Source: Lentibacillus sediminis
GTDB lineage: Bacteria > Bacillota > Bacilli > Bacillales > Amphibacillaceae
Direction of reading: 5' to 3'
Assembly (NCBI RefSeq): GCF_002763455.1
Contig: NZ_NIXK01000003.1
Location: 297,552 to 361,551, forward strand
DNA length: 64,000 nucleotides
Under the pieces are notes generated by a model. The model ran no database searches. It saw only the letters and a list, made by a program, of their open reading frames with translations, and was not told where the DNA came from. A program made the translations under genes and the position numbers. Positions 61,656-64,000 of this stretch are shown here, piece by piece (the first letter of the stretch is position 1; each line of letters opens with the position of its first letter).

Positions 61656-63446
61656 ATGACAATAACAGACGAACAAACCTTATTACAGTATTTAAAAGTT
61701 TCCGGTGCCTATCAGCCTGCCGCAATTCCGGGTGAGCATGCATTCACTTTTTTATCGAAAGAATCTGGGCTGCCGCAGGTCTGGAAATGGGACGGAGCAA
61801 CGGCTGAAGTTAGGCAGTATACAAATTTAGAAGATCGTGTGCTTTCTGTGAATCATTCTCCGTCAGGCAAGAAGACCGTTGTCGGTATGGATCATCAAGG
61901 CAATGAAAAACAGCAGCTGTATTTGCTGACAAATGACTTGGCAACGACTGAAGAGTTGGTGGTAAAACCGGAATATTTTCATGAGTTCGGAGGCTGGTCT
62001 CCGGATGAAACAAAAATTGTCTTCGCAAGCAACCGCCGCCATCCGGGATTTTTCGATATCTTTCTTCTGGATCTGGAAACAAAAACCGAGCAGGTGCTTT
62101 TTGAATATGACGGGAAGTGCACACCGGTTTGCTGGACAAAAGATGGCAGCGGTATTGTATTGAGCATAGCGGATACGAATATTGATAATACGATGATAAT
62201 TGTACATACAGAAAAGAAAGAGCAAAGGAAAATCGGTAAGTCGGGCGGCTCATCAAGAAATCACTCACTTGCGCTAACAAAGGATGGCAAAGGTGGCTAT
62301 CTATTGTCAGATTCAGACCGGGATACACTGGATATTGTTCAATTTTCTACAGAAACATCAGAAGAGCTGCATTCGATTTACACAGTGGATGAGTGGGATG
62401 TGGAAGAATTGAAGCTGTCGCCGAGTGATGGAAAGCTTGCTTTTACCGTAAATGAAGGCGGCTACTCCCGTCTTGCTGTATTGGAACCGAAGAACGGAGA
62501 GAGCCGGACACTGACATCATTGCCTAAAGGCGTATATCAGTCGCTGTCATGGCTGAGCGAAGAGGAATTGCTTGTGGGAGTAAAAAGCCCGTTGCATCCT
62601 GGAGATATTTGGAAAGTGCAAGTGACAGAGGATGAAGCGGAGCGGCTGACTTTTGTGGGCGAAGCAGAGGAAATTGCCGGTCAGTGGAGACAGCCGGAAT
62701 TGCTTCAATTCACCTCTTTTGACGGGCTAGAGGTGCCGTATTTTTATTACGGGGACAAAGGGCTCTCACAGCCAGTTGTCGTGTATGTGCATGGCGGGCC
62801 GGAAAGTCAGATTCGTGCGGAATACAATCCGGTGGTCCAGTACTTGGCAAGCAAGGGATTTGCGGTGGTGACTCCAAATGTGCGCGGCAGCATGGGCTAT
62901 GGACGAAAATACGTCCAGCTGGATGATGTGCGCAAACGAATGGATGCGGTGGCTGACTTGAAGTGGCTGGTCGAGGATCTCGTTGCTAATCATGGGGCTG
63001 ATCGCAGCAAAGTCGGAATCATGGGACGCAGTTACGGAGGGTTCATGGTGCTTGCCGCGGTAACGCATTATCCGGATGTTTGGGCAGCCGGTGTTGATAT
63101 CGTCGGTATCTCCCATTTCCGGACATTCCTGGAAAATACCGGTCCGTGGCGCAGGAAGCTGCGAGAATTTGAGTATGGTTCATTGGATAAGGATACGGAC
63201 TTTTTTGATGAAATCGCGCCATTAAATCATACGGACAAGATCACTGCACCGCTGCTCGTATTCCATGGCAGAAATGATACGCGGGTTCCTGTAAGCGAAG
63301 CAGAGCAGTTAACCGCTGATTTGAAAGAGCAGGGCAAGGAAGTCGAACTGGTGATTTTCGAGGATGAAGGGCATCAGACCGAGCGAATTGAAAATCATAT
63401 CCATATGAACCGGAAAACGGTGGAATTTATGGAGCAGTATTTATAG
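61656..63446 (+). CDS. S9-family prolyl oligopeptidase-like peptidase
   Basis: A 596-residue protein: an N-terminal beta-propeller (to about residue 340) and a C-terminal alpha/beta hydrolase. The serine nucleophile is in G-R-S-Y-G-G near residue 459, the Asp in H-G-R-N-D-T-R-V near 547, and the His in D-E-G-H-Q near 580, with Y-V-H-G-G-P near 375 as the oxyanion region. Typical of acylaminoacyl-peptidase or YuxL-like S9C enzymes. No signal peptide, so cytoplasmic. ATG 61656 lies after GAGGAGA. It follows the peptide-binding protein gene, suggesting a peptide-use link. Confidence 0.88.
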   Translation: MTITDEQTLLQYLKVSGAYQPAAIPGEHAFTFLSKESGLPQVWKWDGATAEVRQYTNLEDRVLSVNHSPSGKKTVVGMDHQGNEKQQLYLLTNDLATTEELVVKPEYFHEFGGWSPDETKIVFASNRRHPGFFDIFLLDLETKTEQVLFEYDGKCTPVCWTKDGSGIVLSIADTNIDNTMIIVHTEKKEQRKIGKSGGSSRNHSLALTKDGKGGYLLSDSDRDTLDIVQFSTETSEELHSIYTVDEWDVEELKLSPSDGKLAFTVNEGGYSRLAVLEPKNGESRTLTSLPKGVYQSLSWLSEEELLVGVKSPLHPGDIWKVQVTEDEAERLTFVGEAEEIAGQWRQPELLQFTSFDGLEVPYFYYGDKGLSQPVVVYVHGGPESQIRAEYNPVVQYLASKGFAVVTPNVRGSMGYGRKYVQLDDVRKRMDAVADLKWLVEDLVANHGADRSKVGIMGRSYGGFMVLAAVTHYPDVWAAGVDIVGISHFRTFLENTGPWRRKLREFEYGSLDKDTDFFDEIAPLNHTDKITAPLLVFHGRNDTRVPVSEAEQLTADLKEQGKEVELVIFEDEGHQTERIENHIHMNRKTVEFMEQYL

Positions 63447-63456
63447 GCTTGAGCAG

Positions 63457-63490
63457 AATCTCGGGAGGCAATACCCGGGATTCTTTTCGT
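63457..63490 (+). terminator. Terminator of the S9 peptidase gene
   Basis: AATCTCGGG and CCCGGGATT arms around AGGCAATA, followed by CTTTTCGTTC. Confidence 0.75.
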
Positions 63491-63572
63491 TCTTCTCTTT
63501 CAGCAAAACATGTTATAATGGAAGGAAAATTCAGAGAGTAAACAATATAATCCGCTCGCCGGAGGTTTCGCC

Positions 63573-63897
63573 ATGTCTGTCCATAACTTATTAGATGAAT
63601 TTAACAAAAAGTTAATTGAAATCCTCAGCTCCAATCTGACTGGCATTTACCTGCATGGTTCTTTGGCAATGGGATGCTATAACCAAAGGACCAGTGATAT
63701 CGACTTGATTATTGTAGTAAAGGAATCATTAGTGGAAGTGCAAAAAAAGAAATCATTAAGTCATACTCCAGCTGGAAGAGCAATTTCCGGACCAAGAGAT
63801 CGAAATGAGTATAATTACAAATGGGCAACTTGCTGATTTTGAGTACCCAACGCCATTTGAACTGCATTATTCAAAAGTACACACTAGCGTTGCATAA
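63573..63897 (+). pseudogene. Frameshifted and truncated AadA-like nucleotidyltransferase
   Basis: The first 60 codons show the nucleotidyltransferase core L-T-G-I-Y-L-H-G-S-L-A-M-G-C-Y and S-D-I-D-L-I-I-V-V with the two metal-binding Asp. After about 63765 the frame is lost, and another frame continues as Q-F-P-D-Q-E-I-E-M-S, Q-L-A-D-F-E-Y-P-T-P-F-E-L-H-Y-S-K, ending at TAA 63895-63897. The P-T-P-F-E-L-H-Y-S phrase is typical of AadA/DUF4111 proteins of about 260 residues. Both a frameshift and loss of the C-terminal half are visible. Confidence 0.8.
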
Positions 63898-63948
63898 ATA
63901 TCGTTGGAACATTCGGTGAAATAGATCCCAATATTTTTTGCCAAAAAA

Positions 63949-63988
63949 TCAAAGTCCAGTCAAAGGTGGCTTTGTCCATTTTTTGAAA
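63949..63988. terminator. Terminator-like hairpin
   Basis: CAAAGTCCA and TGGCTTTG arms around GTCAAAGG, followed by TCCATTTTTTG. It lies downstream of the broken nucleotidyltransferase gene. Confidence 0.45.
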
Positions 63989-64000
63989 ATTATATACAGT

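Overview
The window looks like chromosomal DNA of a spore-forming, low-to-moderate-GC Bacillaceae species, most likely a relative of Virgibacillus, Oceanobacillus or Lentibacillus. The reasons are strong GGAGG ribosome binding sites, frequent GTG and TTG starts, spore-coat genes, a tryptophan T-box, and gene order that closely follows the fabH-fabF to yjcH part of the Bacillus subtilis chromosome. All names and families are read from the sequence and from memory of the families; no search was run.

Region by region. (1) 1-7.8 kb: molybdenum cofactor synthesis and molybdate uptake (end of a moeB/thiF gene, moeA, moaE, moaD, mobB, then mobA, moaB, modA, modB), with a Bacillus-type Fnr regulator gene on the opposite strand in the middle, an aldo/keto reductase, and moaC on the minus strand. 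(2) 7.8-14.9 kb: uppP, a Gly/Tyr-rich small protein, a DUF2929-like membrane peptide, a yjaU-position gene, med, and fabH-fabF under a FapR-type operator. (3) 14.9-20 kb: yjbA, trpS with a T-box leader, a NERD-domain protein next to a 52-bp tandem repeat, a rocB remnant, a frameshifted small gene and a DUF4015-type glycoside hydrolase. (4) 19.7-33.4 kb: the proteolysis, redox and competence cluster (yjbC, spx, mecA, coiA, pepF, a yizD-position peptide, a RoxS/RsaE-type small RNA, spxH, truncated globin), then a CYTH protein, relQ, nadK, a pseudouridine synthase, prpE and mgtE. (5) 33.5-38.3 kb: spore coat genes (cotO, cotY/Z-like), a DUF421 protein, and yjcF-yjcG-yjcH. (6) 38.3-44.5 kb: a heterodimeric ABC exporter, tRNA-Val(GAC), decaying genes and several tiny hydrophilic peptides. 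(7) 44.7-52 kb: HMG-CoA synthase, a phosphodiesterase, an RNase H-like protein, a 21-bp minisatellite and sbcD-sbcC. (8) 52-64 kb: gene remnants, an MFS exporter, a TM2 protein, an APH-like kinase, a YqjF-like protein, a YjcZ-like peptide, Hsp20, HMG-CoA lyase, an XRE-cupin regulator, a highly structured intergenic repeat, a peptide-binding lipoprotein, an S9 peptidase and a broken nucleotidyltransferase.

How the genes work together. The first cluster would supply molybdopterin guanine dinucleotide for enzymes such as nitrate reductase, and the oxygen-sensing Fnr placed inside it fits anaerobic respiration. The spx-mecA-spxH block combines the disulfide-stress regulator with two Clp protease adaptors; coiA and med link it to competence. 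relQ and nadK control (p)ppGpp and NADP.

The most notable observations are: a RoxS-type small RNA with its own promoter and terminator; two genes (moaC and an XRE-cupin regulator) whose conserved N-termini and ribosome binding sites imply ATC and ATA start codons; several families of structured or tandem intergenic repeats; a 17-nt motif shared upstream of spx and mecA; and at least six decayed genes. I saw no CRISPR array, prophage, complete insertion sequence or convincing new defence system.
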